Positions 7,530 to 15,915 of a stretch of 47,726 nt of DNA are shown in pieces. The DNA comes from Oscillospiraceae bacterium (lineage in GTDB: Bacteria > Bacillota > Clostridia > Oscillospirales > Ruminococcaceae). Both the position numbers and the translations under genes were made by a program. Under the pieces are notes generated by a model. It was given only the letters and a program-made list of their open reading frames with translations. It made no database searches and was not told the DNA's origin. Location of the stretch: assembly GCA_017550285.1 (NCBI GenBank), contig JAFZPP010000049.1:1-47726 (forward strand), in the 5' to 3' direction. Position 1 is the stretch's first letter, and each line of letters opens with the position of its first letter.

Positions 7530-8213
7530 TCCGAGCGGTGCAAATTCGATGCCGGTGCCGCGGATTTTCTCCGCAAGCGCAGCCTCATCATCCAGATGCA
7601 TCAGACAGACATGCACGCCCTGCTCCGTCAGACGGATGAGCGCGGGCAGCACATCGTCAATATACATATGTACGCCGCTGTTGAAATTTGCAGCCTCTGT
7701 ATAAAGATATGCGCCGCTGTGCAGATAGGGCTGAAACGGCGCAAGCGATGCCGCATCGCCGGTATAGAGCACATCATTCCCGCCGATGCGCAGCCGGTAG
7801 CCGAAGCAGCGCCCTTCCAGCGCCGGCGCATGCTGCACCGGAACCGCCCCGATCAGCCACGCCGCATCCAGTGCATCCGCCGTGATAATCGTATATGCAA
7901 CAGGATCACAGCCGTCCAGCCGCGCAATCAGATAGCGCAAATCCTCCGCAACCTCGTCCGACGGCGCGGCAACCGTCACCGGCGCGTCTGAAATATACCG
8001 TGCCATATGAATCAGCATCGGAATGCCGCCGACATGATCACTGTGCGTATGCGTCACAAGCACAAAAATACGCTTCTGCGGGATGCCCCGTCTGCGCAGC
8101 ACATGAAACGCCGACATCGGGCAGTCGAGCAGTACCAGACTGCCGTCCTCTTCAAAATACGCACAGTTCTGCATATCGGCAAATGCAGAGCCGCGTCCGA
8201 GAAATTGCAGCAT
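7527..8213 (-). CDS. MBL-fold metallo-hydrolase (RNase Z-like fold)
   Basis: The 228-aa protein has the zinc-binding signature HTHSDHVGG (about residues 55-63), the downstream Asp in LYTGDAA and a C-terminal His (CLMHLDD), as in the metallo-beta-lactamase superfamily. The N-terminus (LQFLGRGSAFADMQNCAYF) resembles the RNase Z / ElaC / YhfI-like branch. The substrate cannot be deduced. It begins 14 bases after maf and ends at the shared terminator, so the two are probably co-transcribed. Confidence 0.9.
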   Translation of the reverse strand: MLQFLGRGSAFADMQNCAYFEEDGSLVLLDCPMSAFHVLRRRGIPQKRIFVLVTHTHSDHVGGIPMLIHMARYISDAPVTVAAPSDEVAEDLRYLIARLDGCDPVAYTIITADALDAAWLIGAVPVQHAPALEGRCFGYRLRIGGNDVLYTGDAASLAPFQPYLHSGAYLYTEAANFNSGVHMYIDDVLPALIRLTEQGVHVCLMHLDDEAALAEKIRGTGIEFAPLG

Positions 8214-8227
8214 GACGCGCCCCTTTC

Positions 8228-8788
8228 TCAGATCAGCTTCAGATCACGGAGCTGCCGCGCAAGCCTTGCAACCGGCAGTCCGACCACATTGTAATAATCA
8301 CCGTGGATTCCGGCAACGAGCAGCGCACCCTGCCCCTGAATGCCGTAGGCACCGGCTTTGTCATAAGGCTCCGCCGATGCAGCATAGGCGTCGATCTCCG
8401 CATCGGAAAGCGGATAGAACTGCACGCCGGTTTCATCCGAAAAGCTCGCGGAATGCCCTTCCCAGAAGATCGCAACGCCCGTCACGACCTTATGCAGCCT
8501 GCCGGAAAGCGCATGCAGCATCCGCTTGCAGTCGGCTTCATCTTCAGGCTTGCCGAGAATGACATCATCGAGCAGAACCGTCGTATCCGCACCGATGACA
8601 ACCGCATTCGGGTGTGCCTTGGCGACCGCGGCAGCCTTCCGGACGGCAAGCAGCTCCGCCGCAGCATCCGCAGGGATGCCCTCCGGCAGCGTCTCATCAC
8701 ATTCCGAGACAATCACTTCAAACGGGATATTCAGCTTTCCGAGCAGTTCCTTTCTGCGCGGAGAGCCCGATGCAAGAATCAGCTTCAT
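8228..8788 (-). CDS. maf: Maf family nucleoside triphosphate pyrophosphatase
   Basis: Maf proteins hydrolyse non-canonical or modified nucleoside triphosphates (dTTP/UTP in the YhdE type) and have been linked to septum arrest. The 186-aa protein has the start motif LASGSPRRKELL, the catalytic ADTTVLLDDVILGKP region and KVVTGVAI. I chose the ATG at 8788 because AAAGGAG lies just upstream and it begins the family's conserved N-terminus; a start 14 codons earlier is less likely. Confidence 0.94.
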   Translation of the reverse strand: MKLILASGSPRRKELLGKLNIPFEVIVSECDETLPEGIPADAAAELLAVRKAAAVAKAHPNAVVIGADTTVLLDDVILGKPEDEADCKRMLHALSGRLHKVVTGVAIFWEGHSASFSDETGVQFYPLSDAEIDAYAASAEPYDKAGAYGIQGQGALLVAGIHGDYYNVVGLPVARLARQLRDLKLI

Positions 8789-8842
8789 GTACTTTACTCC
8801 TTTCATTCGCGTCGGATGCCGTTTCTGCACCGAAACAGACGC

Positions 8843-8871
8843 TTGACGCGAGGGGCAGAATCAGGTATAAT
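8843..8871 (+). promoter_or_regulatory. Sigma-A promoter of the 8907 gene
   Basis: TTGACG (8843-8848), 17-base spacer, TATAAT (8866-8871). Confidence 0.75.
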
Positions 8872-8906
8872 AGATGCAGCAATGTATCACACAAGGAGAA
8901 TCATGT

Positions 8907-9743
8907 ATGAAAGCATTTCTGAAAAAACACCTCGGCATGATCATCATTCTGGCAGCCTTTCTGCTGTTCGTCATCGGCTGGCTGCTGATCTGGGGGCGCG
9001 TCGGCAAGCAGATGACGCAAGCCGCATACCGCTCTGTATACGAAACTTTCAGCTTCGACGGCGCACACTATGTACAATGCGATTTGCAGACCGCGCAGGC
9101 ATATCTGCCCGATACGGACGCCGTCACGGAAGCGCTCTGCGGCGAACAGCTCGGCGAACTGAGCTTTCCCTCGGAGACCGGCACCGTGACCTGTCCGCTC
9201 TACGCCTGCAAGGCGTTGCAGGATGCCGGAAAAAAGAACGCGATTGTCCTGCTCAAGCAGCAGGACGGCATCCGGACCTATGAGCTGACCGGTTTCCAGT
9301 ATCTCGACAAGCAGACTTCAATCTGGGCAGTCTGTGCATCCTACGGCATCGGCTATCCCGATGATATCGAATCCGTCACCGTCAGAGATCAGGATGGCAG
9401 TCTGCTCGAAACAATCACCGACAAACAGACACTCTCTGCATTTTTCGACAAGCTCTTAAAGCTCGGCGAGGACATCGGTCAGGAAGGCATCGCGCAGGCA
9501 TATTATGACGCATATACCGAAAAATTCGGCAAGACCGATCAGGTCTGGCTCGAGGACGGCACCGTCAAAGCCGAGAACGATACCGTCTATCAGGAAGCAA
9601 TGGAATACTGGACGCAGGATATGCGCCTTGTGACAATCGTACTGAAAAACGGCTTGCAGCTCCGCGACTGCATCTATGCACCGGTGCCCGGCACATTCTC
9701 CGTTTACGGCGATTATAAAATCACAGAGCCGTTTTTCTCATAA
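8907..9743 (+). CDS. Membrane-anchored hypothetical protein, 278 aa
   Basis: I do not recognise this family. The first ten residues are basic and are followed by one hydrophobic segment (about 11-30, MIIILAAFLLFVIGWLLIWG). The rest is a hydrophilic, probably extracytoplasmic domain rich in Asp, Glu and Gln. The start at 8907 has AAGGAGAA upstream; ATGs at 8874 (in frame) and 8903 (out of frame) are less favourable. It is monocistronic with its own promoter. It ends eight bases before the multi-hairpin element that separates it from the convergent antiporter gene. Confidence 0.8.
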   Translation: MKAFLKKHLGMIIILAAFLLFVIGWLLIWGRVGKQMTQAAYRSVYETFSFDGAHYVQCDLQTAQAYLPDTDAVTEALCGEQLGELSFPSETGTVTCPLYACKALQDAGKKNAIVLLKQQDGIRTYELTGFQYLDKQTSIWAVCASYGIGYPDDIESVTVRDQDGSLLETITDKQTLSAFFDKLLKLGEDIGQEGIAQAYYDAYTEKFGKTDQVWLEDGTVKAENDTVYQEAMEYWTQDMRLVTIVLKNGLQLRDCIYAPVPGTFSVYGDYKITEPFFS

Positions 9744-9750
9744 CGCCCCT

Positions 9751-10024
9751 TTTCAGCACGGTATTACCGCTGCGATAAACCGAAATATGCTGGGATGATT
9801 GAGAGACGCTCTGAGGGCTCTGCCCTCAGACTCCCGCTCAAGGGACACTGTCCCTTGAGAATCCCATTTCAAGTTTTGCCTGCCCCATACGGGGGCAGAC
9901 AAAACTTGCAGCGGGGTTCCTAGGGGATACTATCCCCTAGGCAGGGGTGTGGGGACAGCGTCCCCACAATGTCCCCCGACCACACCGGCAAACTCCGGTT
10001 TATTGTAGTGATACCGTGCTGAAA
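9751..10024. repeat. 274-bp multi-hairpin element with terminal inverted repeats
   Basis: The ends TTTCAGCACGGTAT (9751-9764) and ATACCGTGCTGAAA (10011-10024) are perfect 14-bp inverted repeats. Similarity continues inward to ATAAACCG. Inside are consecutive perfect hairpins: 9810-9830 (TCTGAGGGC), 9837-9859 (CTCAAGGGA), a compound one at 9870-9908 (CAAGTTTTG around CTGCCCC), 9919-9941 (CCTAGGGGATA), 9948-9968 (TGTGGGGA), and a short one at 9984-9999. It fills the space between two convergent genes and encodes no protein. It could be a MITE-like mobile repeat, a transcription or RNA-stability barrier, or a structured RNA. Confidence 0.8.
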
Positions 10025-10031
10025 GGAGCAT

Positions 10032-11345
10032 TTACGGGAGATTCGTTTCCTTGTCGATATCGTGGTGGACATTTTCGAGTGCTTCCGAAGAGATCGTGAC
10101 ATTGTGCGCGGTCGCCGCGGCAAGCTCCGCATCCTGATGTCCGCGGAAGACAAATTTCAGCAGGATCGGGCAAAGGATCGAGCTGGTGATGATCAGAAAG
10201 ATCGTTGCAACAAGCGGATCAATGCCGCCCTGCGGTGCAATGAGCACAGAACCCGTCGCATAGACCGCAAGCGCAACCTCACCGCGCGCGATCATACCGA
10301 AGCCCGCCGCGAGCGATTCATGCTTGTCATATTTGAAGCAGCGCGCCGCAGCACCGCATCCGACAATTTTGCCGATGATACCGGCAGCGACAAACGATAC
10401 CACGAACAGCATACTCGACCAGTGAAACGCGCTGAAATCCGCGCTGATGCCGATATATGCAAAGAACATCGGCGTAAAGAACATGTAGCTGCTGACGATG
10501 ACCTTGCGGTCCACAAACTGACTGTCGCCGAGCCCGCTCAGCATCAAGCCAGCCATATAGGCGCCGGTAATCGCGGCGATGCCGAAGAATTCCTCCGCGG
10601 CATACGCAAAGAAAAAGCATGCAGCAAAGGCAAAAATACTTGTTCTGCGCTTATGCGGATAGATTTTGACCATGAGCTGAAAAGCACGGCGCATCAGATA
10701 GCCGACAACGACCGTAAACACAAAGAATCCGAGCACGCGCAGCAGCGTCAGACCGATGCTGCCCTCACCGCCGAGACCGGTGATAATACTCAGCACGACA
10801 ATACCGATGACGTCGTCGATGATCGCCGCACTCAGCACAGTTGTACCGATCTTTGTTTTCAGCTTTCCGAGCTCACGCAGCGTCTCGACCGTGATGCCGA
10901 CGCTTGTCGCGGACAGGATGCAGCCGATAAACAGCGCATTCATGAGCTTTTCGGTGTCATGTACCGCAGAGAATCCGCCCATGAACAGCAATGCGACCAG
11001 CGTACCGAATAAGATCGGGATAAAGACACCGGCGAGCGCGATGCATGTCGCTGCTGCGCCGCTGCGCTTCATCTCGCGGAAATCCGTTTCCAGTCCGCTC
11101 GAGAAAAGAATAAATACGACACCGATCTGCGAAAAACTCTTCAGGACATCCATTTCGATTTCCGTCGGATGAATAAGCCCGGGGAATGCGGTTCCGCGGA
11201 AGAGTGCCGGACCGATCAGCAAACCGGCGATGATCATGCCGACGACCTGCGGCAAGCCGATCTTTCGTGTCACCATGCCGACAAGCTTCGTAGACAGCAA
11301 AATGATGCCGCAGTCAAGCAGAATATGCATGACATTGAAATCCAT
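10032..11345 (-). CDS. CPA2 family cation:proton antiporter
   Basis: The 437-aa polytopic protein has about 12-13 hydrophobic segments. It carries the early GLPQVVGMIIAGLLIGP motif and the paired acidic residues (SAAIIDDVIGIVVLS) that bind ions in KefB/NapA-type antiporters. It likely exchanges Na+ or K+ for H+ across the cytoplasmic membrane. There is no C-terminal RCK/TrkA-N domain, only a short hydrophilic tail. The ATG at 11345 lies nine bases after AGGAG; a TTG three codons earlier is too close to the ribosome site. The ion specificity cannot be read from the sequence. Confidence 0.9.
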   Translation of the reverse strand: MDFNVMHILLDCGIILLSTKLVGMVTRKIGLPQVVGMIIAGLLIGPALFRGTAFPGLIHPTEIEMDVLKSFSQIGVVFILFSSGLETDFREMKRSGAAATCIALAGVFIPILFGTLVALLFMGGFSAVHDTEKLMNALFIGCILSATSVGITVETLRELGKLKTKIGTTVLSAAIIDDVIGIVVLSIITGLGGEGSIGLTLLRVLGFFVFTVVVGYLMRRAFQLMVKIYPHKRRTSIFAFAACFFFAYAAEEFFGIAAITGAYMAGLMLSGLGDSQFVDRKVIVSSYMFFTPMFFAYIGISADFSAFHWSSMLFVVSFVAAGIIGKIVGCGAAARCFKYDKHESLAAGFGMIARGEVALAVYATGSVLIAPQGGIDPLVATIFLIITSSILCPILLKFVFRGHQDAELAAATAHNVTISSEALENVHHDIDKETNLP

Positions 11346-11377
11346 TTGATTCAACTCCTGATTCTCTGATACACGCC

Positions 11378-11406
11378 AAAAGCAGGACAGTAGCTGTCCT
11401 GCTTTT
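11378..11406 (-). terminator. Terminator of glyA
   Basis: A perfect 13-bp stem AAAAGCAGGACAG / CTGTCCTGCTTTT with a 3-nt loop separates glyA from the antiporter gene. Confidence 0.85.
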
Positions 11407-11429
11407 GTTTGTCATATTTGCGTATAAAC

Positions 11430-12683
11430 TCACTCGTAGAGCGGATATTTTGCGCAGAGTGCGCTCACGCCCTCACGAATCTCGTCTGCCTTGGTCTCGA
11501 ACTGTGTTGCAGTCAGGAACATGAACTCGGCGATCTTCTCCATATCCTCGGTCAGCAGACCGCGGGTGGTAACAGCCGGTGTACCGACGCGGATACCGCT
11601 GGTAACCATCGGCTTCTCCGGATCGTTCGGAATCGCGTTCTTGTTGACGGTGATATACACCTCATCGAGACGGTGCTCCATTTCCTTACCGGTGATATGA
11701 ACCGGACGGAGGTCAACGAGCATCAGGTGGTTGTCCGTACCGCCGGAAACGAGATCGAAGCCGCGTGCGAGCAGACCCTTTGCCAGAGCCTGTGCGTTGT
11801 CAACGATCTGCTGTGCATAAGCCTTGAACTCCGGCTTGAGTGCCTCACCGAAGCAGACAGCCTTGCCCGCGATGACATGCATGAGCGGACCGCCCTGGAT
11901 GCCCGGGAAAATGGACTTGTTGATCTTCTTTGCGATCTCTTCATCATTCGTGAGGATCAGACCGCCGCGCGGACCGCGGAGGGTCTTATGGGTTGTGGTG
12001 GTGACGACATCGGCAAGACCGACCGGAGACTGATGCAGACCTGCCGCAACGAGACCGGCGATATGTGCCATATCGACCATGAGCATTGCGCCGTTGCTGT
12101 GTGCGATCTCTGCGAGCTTCTTGAAGTCGATTGCACGCGGATATGCAGATGCACCGGCAACGATCATCTTCGGATGATGCTCCTTGGTCAGCTTCTCGAC
12201 AGCGTCATAATCGAGCACGCCGTCATCGCCGACACCGTAGGAGAGGAAGTTGAAATACTTTCCGGAAAGGTTGACCGGAGAACCGTGCGTCAGATGACCG
12301 CCGTGTGCAAGGCTCATGCCAAGAACGGTATCACCGGGCTGGAGCAGCGCGAAATACACAGCAGTATTTGCCTGTGCGCCGGAATGTGCCTGCACGTTTG
12401 CAAACTGTGCACCAAAGAGCTTCTTTGCGCGCTCAATTGCGATTTCTTCCACAATATCAACAGCCTCGCAGCCGCCGTAATAGCGCTTGCCCGGATAGCC
12501 CTCTGCATACTTATTGGTCAGGACGGAGCCCATTGCAGCCATAACAGCCGGCGAAACAATATTCTCGCTGGCGATCAGCTCAAGGTTGCGTCTCTGACGG
12601 GCAAGCTCCTTCTTCATTGCAGCGCCGACATCGGGATCACATTTTTCGACATAGCCGATTGTATCAATCAGGTCATTGAACAT
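11430..12683 (-). CDS. glyA: Serine hydroxymethyltransferase
   Basis: GlyA interconverts serine and glycine with transfer of a one-carbon unit to tetrahydrofolate, using pyridoxal phosphate. The 417-aa protein is full length. It has the PLP-binding lysine in [14 protein letters not shown] and other family motifs such as [22 protein letters not shown] and [13 protein letters not shown]. Start ATG 12683 is preceded by AAAGGA. It has its own promoter and a strong terminator, so it is a single-gene unit. Confidence 0.97.
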   Translation of the reverse strand: MFNDLIDTIGYVEKCDPDVGAAMKKELARQRRNLELIASENIVSPAVMAAMGSVLTNKYAEGYPGKRYYGGCEAVDIVEEIAIERAKKLFGAQFANVQAHSGAQANTAVYFALLQPGDTVLGMSLAHGGHLTHGSPVNLSGKYFNFLSYGVGDDGVLDYDAVEKLTKEHHPKMIVAGASAYPRAIDFKKLAEIAHSNGAMLMVDMAHIAGLVAAGLHQSPVGLADVVTTTTHKTLRGPRGGLILTNDEEIAKKINKSIFPGIQGGPLMHVIAGKAVCFGEALKPEFKAYAQQIVDNAQALAKGLLARGFDLVSGGTDNHLMLVDLRPVHITGKEMEHRLDEVYITVNKNAIPNDPEKPMVTSGIRVGTPAVTTRGLLTEDMEKIAEFMFLTATQFETKADEIREGVSALCAKYPLYE

Positions 12684-12737
12684 ATTACTTTCAATCCTTT
12701 CCGGTTTATTCCTGTCTTTACACAGGCAGATATTGGT

Positions 12738-12766
12738 ATTATAACATATTTTCAGGAAAGATGCAA
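12738..12766 (-). promoter_or_regulatory. Sigma-A promoter of glyA
   Basis: TTGCAT (12766-12761), 17-base spacer, TATAAT (12743-12738), minus strand; CTTGCAT class. Confidence 0.75.
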
Positions 12767-12798
12767 GAGCAAATCGGGATTTTTCCGTTATTCTCAGC

Positions 12799-12832
12799 AA
12801 AAAATTCGCACCGCCTTTGAAGCGGTGCGAAT
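12799..12832 (-). terminator. Terminator of the scaffoldin gene
   Basis: A perfect 11-bp stem ATTCGCACCGC / GCGGTGCGAAT is followed by a T6 run on the minus strand. Confidence 0.88.
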
Positions 12833-12850
12833 CTCAGTGATTCAGTAGAA

Positions 12851-13696
12851 TTACTTGGAAAGATCGGTAACGATCTTTGCAATGTACTTCAGGATCTGAA
12901 CGGTGTCATCACCGGTGATCTCGCCGTCGTGAGTAACGTCAGCGTTGATCTTGCCCTGTGCAGAAACGTCTGCGCCAGCATCTTCAGCAACGAAACGTGC
13001 GAGCAGAACTGCGTCAGAAACGTCTACGCCGCCCTTGCAGTTGACATTGCCCCAGTCAGCATCGTTATTTTCCTTGCCGGAAGTGGACTTGCTCTCCTCA
13101 GTAGACTGCGTTGTCTCATCCGGAACGGTAACGCCGCCTGCGGTGAATGCTGCCTCATAATTGGTTGTGCCGCTCGTGCCGACAGCAGACAGATAGGTGG
13201 AAGCCTTTGTAGAAGAATCCGGATATACGTTACGGTTTGCGCCAGCGCCTTCGAGCTTGAGCGTAGTGCCAGCCTTTGCGCTGCTGTCAACCTTACCCTT
13301 CAGGGTAACGAATACGCCGTCCTTTGCGACCCAGTACTTGGAGTCGGTCAGACCGGTAGACCAGACGATAACGATCTGCTTGCCGTTATCATACCAGTTG
13401 AATACGGTGTCACCGAGGTCGCCCTCAGCAGCCTTTGCACCAGTATCGCCGATCGTGCCGAGCGAAACGTCACTGATCTTGAGACCGGAATCATAATTGA
13501 TCGCAAAATCGATCGAGCTCAGACCGGAAGACGGAACGGAGCTCAGACTGACATCGACAGAAAAGTCTGCGCCTGCCTTCGCCTCAGCCGTGCCGATTTT
13601 AACAGCTACGCTGTCGGCTGCGGAAGCGGAGATGCCGAGACTCATGACTGTCATTGCCATAGCCATAAGGCCGGAAATGATCTTCGTTTTTTTCAT
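12851..13696 (-). CDS. Cohesin-dockerin adaptor scaffoldin, ScaC-like
   Basis: This secreted 281-aa protein has a signal peptide (residues 1-27, ending ISASAADS) and a cohesin-like beta-sandwich domain (about 30-185: VDVSLSSVPSSGLSSIDFAI at its start, DGVFVTLKGKV later). A Thr/Ser/Glu-rich linker follows (about 186-212), then a C-terminal dockerin with two calcium-loop/helix repeats (NVNCKGGVDVSDAVLLARF and ADVTHDGEITGDDTVQILKY). One cohesin plus one dockerin is the architecture of R. flavefaciens ScaC, an adaptor that lets a scaffoldin carry a different set of enzymes. ATG 13696 is best placed relative to GGAGG; an ATG two codons earlier is nearly on top of it. It is monocistronic. The cohesin assignment rests on fold-level features and architecture, so its specificity is unknown. 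Confidence 0.82.
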   Translation of the reverse strand: MKKTKIISGLMAMAMTVMSLGISASAADSVAVKIGTAEAKAGADFSVDVSLSSVPSSGLSSIDFAINYDSGLKISDVSLGTIGDTGAKAAEGDLGDTVFNWYDNGKQIVIVWSTGLTDSKYWVAKDGVFVTLKGKVDSSAKAGTTLKLEGAGANRNVYPDSSTKASTYLSAVGTSGTTNYEAAFTAGGVTVPDETTQSTEESKSTSGKENNDADWGNVNCKGGVDVSDAVLLARFVAEDAGADVSAQGKINADVTHDGEITGDDTVQILKYIAKIVTDLSK

Positions 13697-14021
13697 GTTC
13701 ATACTCCTCCAATATGTATGTATGCGGTAATACACCTGCGGATGCAGATGTACCGTGAGGTGGATGTCCCCTTCTTCATCCACTTTCACTTGATACCATC
13801 TATATCTTAACTGAAACCGGCGAAAAATGCAATGACTTTTTGTATCATGTTTATGACCAATCGCACATTCATTTTTCGATTTTGGTATTATATTGCCTAA
13901 AGTGCACCGATTACAGTTGATATATGTACAATATTGCGGTTTTATTGCTGTAATTTTGTGCTCAATCGCACATAAAAAAGATTGCCTGCCGGAGAAAAAT
14001 GCACCGGCAGGCAGTCCGAAC
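13697..14021 (-). promoter_or_regulatory. 325-bp regulatory gap upstream of the scaffoldin
   Basis: No gene is seen. On the minus strand TATAAT (13892-13887) is the likely -10, with only a poor -35 (TGTAAT at 17 bases). The 11-base sequence CAATCGCACAT occurs twice (13859-13869 and 13967-13977), flanking the promoter; the second copy is part of GTGC-TCAATC-GCAC. The tsf terminator occupies the far end. A weak -35 with flanking repeats suggests regulated expression. Confidence 0.45.
13974..14012 (-). terminator. Terminator of rpsB-tsf
   Basis: GCCTGCCGG (13984-13992) pairs with CCGGCAGGC (14004-14012) and is followed on the minus strand by AATCTTTTTT. Confidence 0.88.
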
Positions 14022-14948
14022 TTACTTATTGAGCATGCTTGCGATCTCGCCAGCGAAATCGTCAACGCGCTTTTCGATGCCTTCGCCGCAGATGAAGCGG
14101 ACAAAGCTGTTCACCTTAATCGGAGCGCCGGCCTTCTTGCCGCATGCAGCAACATACTGCTCAATCGACTCGCCCTCGCCCTTGACGAACTCCTGGCAGA
14201 GCAGGCAGTTGTCCTTGAAGTAAACGCCGAGCTTGCCCTCTGCGATCTTTGCGAGAACCTGCTCCGGCTTGTTTGCCATCTTCGGATCCTCAGCCATCTG
14301 TGCCATAACGATCTGCTTCTCCTGCTCGATGACGCTTGCCGGAACCTCTTCCTTGGTCAGGTAGGTTGCCTTCATCGCATCAGCCTGGAGTGCAACGTCA
14401 TTCAGGCATTCCAGAACGTCAGCGGTTGCGCCCGCATCGGTGGAAGCAGCAACGAGAACGCCTTCCTTCTTATTGAAGTGAACGTACTCCTTGACAACGC
14501 CCTCGAGGCGTGCAAAGCGGCGAATCTGGAGATTCTCGCGGAACTTGAGGAAGATTTCCTGAAGTGCCTCTTCGACAGTCATATCCTTGCCTGCGAACTT
14601 GGTCGCCTTCAGTGCATCAAGGTCAGCCGGATTTGCTTCGAGAACGGTCTGAGCCAGGCCCTCGCAGAAGCCGACGAATTCCTCATTCTGTGCAACGAAG
14701 TCGGTCTCGGAGTTGACCTCAACGATTGCGCCGACAGTGTGATCAGCATTGGTCACAGCAATAACTGCGCCCTCAGCTGCGATACGGTCAGCCTTCTTTG
14801 CCTGGTTTGCAAGGCCCTTTTCGCGGAGGATGACGATTGCCTTCTCGACATCGCCGTCAGCCTCGGTCAGAGCCTTCTTGCAGTCCATCAGACCGACGCC
14901 GGTGGACTTGCGGAGATCATTTACGTCTTTTGCGGTAAAATTAGCCAT
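14022..14948 (-). CDS. tsf: Elongation factor Ts
   Basis: EF-Ts is the nucleotide-exchange factor that recycles EF-Tu-GDP to EF-Tu-GTP. The 308-aa protein begins with the UBA-like N-domain (DVNDLRKSTGVGLMDCKKAL) and contains the EF-Tu-interacting region with VEVNSETDFVAQNEEF, so it is complete. GGGGAGG precedes the ATG. It follows rpsB after 21 bases in the conserved rpsB-tsf order and ends at a strong terminator. Confidence 0.97.
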   Translation of the reverse strand: MANFTAKDVNDLRKSTGVGLMDCKKALTEADGDVEKAIVILREKGLANQAKKADRIAAEGAVIAVTNADHTVGAIVEVNSETDFVAQNEEFVGFCEGLAQTVLEANPADLDALKATKFAGKDMTVEEALQEIFLKFRENLQIRRFARLEGVVKEYVHFNKKEGVLVAASTDAGATADVLECLNDVALQADAMKATYLTKEEVPASVIEQEKQIVMAQMAEDPKMANKPEQVLAKIAEGKLGVYFKDNCLLCQEFVKGEGESIEQYVAACGKKAGAPIKVNSFVRFICGEGIEKRVDDFAGEIASMLNK

Positions 14949-14969
14949 TTCGGTTATCCTCCCCGTAGA

Positions 14970-15710
14970 TTACTCAGCAGCAGCTTCTTCTTCGACGGCA
15001 GCAGCTTCCTCAGCAGCCTGTGCATCCGCACCCTGTCTGCCTTCGATGACTGCATTTGCAATCGTGCCTGCGATCAGCTTGACCGCACGGATTGCATCGT
15101 CGTTGCCCGGGATGACATAGTCCACATCATCCGGATCGCAGTTCGTATCAACGATTGCGACGATCGGGATGCAGAGCTTCTTTGCCTCAGCAACAGCGAT
15201 CTTCTCCTTGCGCGGATCGACGATGAAGAGTGCACCCGGCAGCTCCTTCATGCCCTTGATACCGCCGAGGAACTTCTCGAGCTTCTCGATCTCGAGGGTC
15301 AGCTTTGCAACTTCCTTCTTCGGGAGCAGAGCGAAGGTGCCGTCCGCTTCCATTGCATGGAGCTGCTCCAGACGCTTAATGCGCTGCTGAATGGTCTTGT
15401 AGTTGGTCATCATGCCGCCGAGCCAGCGAGCGTTTACGAAGTAGGAACCGCTGCGCTGAGCTTCCTCGCGGATGGAATCGGCAGCCTGCTTCTTCGTACC
15501 GACGAAGAGAACGGACTTTCCCTCTGCGGACAGATCGCGCACGAAGTTATATGCCTCTTCGAGCTTGCGAACGGTCTTTTGCAGATCAATGATGTAGATG
15601 CCGTTGCGCTCCGTGAAGATGTACGGAGCCATTTTCGGGTTCCAGCGTCTGGTCTGATGACCGAAGTGTACGCCGGCTTCGAGAAGCTGTTTCATAGATA
15701 CAACGCCCAT
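14970..15710 (-). CDS. rpsB: 30S ribosomal protein S2
   Basis: The 246-aa protein matches S2 across its length: [20 protein letters not shown] at the start, [28 protein letters not shown] and [19 protein letters not shown]. It ends in an Ala/Glu-rich acidic tail (about residues 228-246). Start ATG 15710 has AGGAGG upstream. Its leader of about 125 nt contains complementary segments, which could allow the S2 autoregulation known from other bacteria; that is inference. Confidence 0.97.
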   Translation of the reverse strand: MGVVSMKQLLEAGVHFGHQTRRWNPKMAPYIFTERNGIYIIDLQKTVRKLEEAYNFVRDLSAEGKSVLFVGTKKQAADSIREEAQRSGSYFVNARWLGGMMTNYKTIQQRIKRLEQLHAMEADGTFALLPKKEVAKLTLEIEKLEKFLGGIKGMKELPGALFIVDPRKEKIAVAEAKKLCIPIVAIVDTNCDPDDVDYVIPGNDDAIRAVKLIAGTIANAVIEGRQGADAQAAEEAAAVEEEAAAE

Positions 15711-15841
15711 TTTGGATATCCTCCTGTGAAATAAAAAATTTGGTTTGTGACCTCCGGACCCTGCAAGGCGTCGCCGCGATCGGCGCGGAAAACCGCTGCC
15801 GAAACCGTGCGGCTGCACAGGTCCGTGCGAAGTGCCTTACT

Positions 15842-15870
15842 ATTATACCACATTCTGCGCGGCAATGCAA
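15842..15870 (-). promoter_or_regulatory. Sigma-A promoter of rpsB-tsf
   Basis: TTGCAT (15870-15865), 17-base spacer, TATAAT (15847-15842), minus strand; CTTGCATT class. Confidence 0.78.
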
Positions 15871-15875
15871 GAAAG

Positions 15876-15908
15876 CGCGCCGGAAGTCTGTGTAGAAATT
15901 CCGGCGCG
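15876..15908. terminator. Terminator of the NatAB-like operon
   Basis: CGCGCCGGAA and TTCCGGCGCG form a 10-bp stem. On the minus strand it is followed by CTTTCTTGC and lies directly upstream of the rpsB -35. On the plus strand it is followed by a long T-rich run. Confidence 0.7.
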
Positions 15909-15915
15909 GTATTTT

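Noticed and set aside
11409-12848. A 479-codon open frame opposite glyA.
   Set aside because: Antisense shadow of a full-length conserved enzyme.
13893-15734. A 613-codon open frame on the plus strand opposite tsf and rpsB.
   Set aside because: It is the antisense shadow of two certain genes with GC-rich codon bias. It has no domain and no ribosome site.
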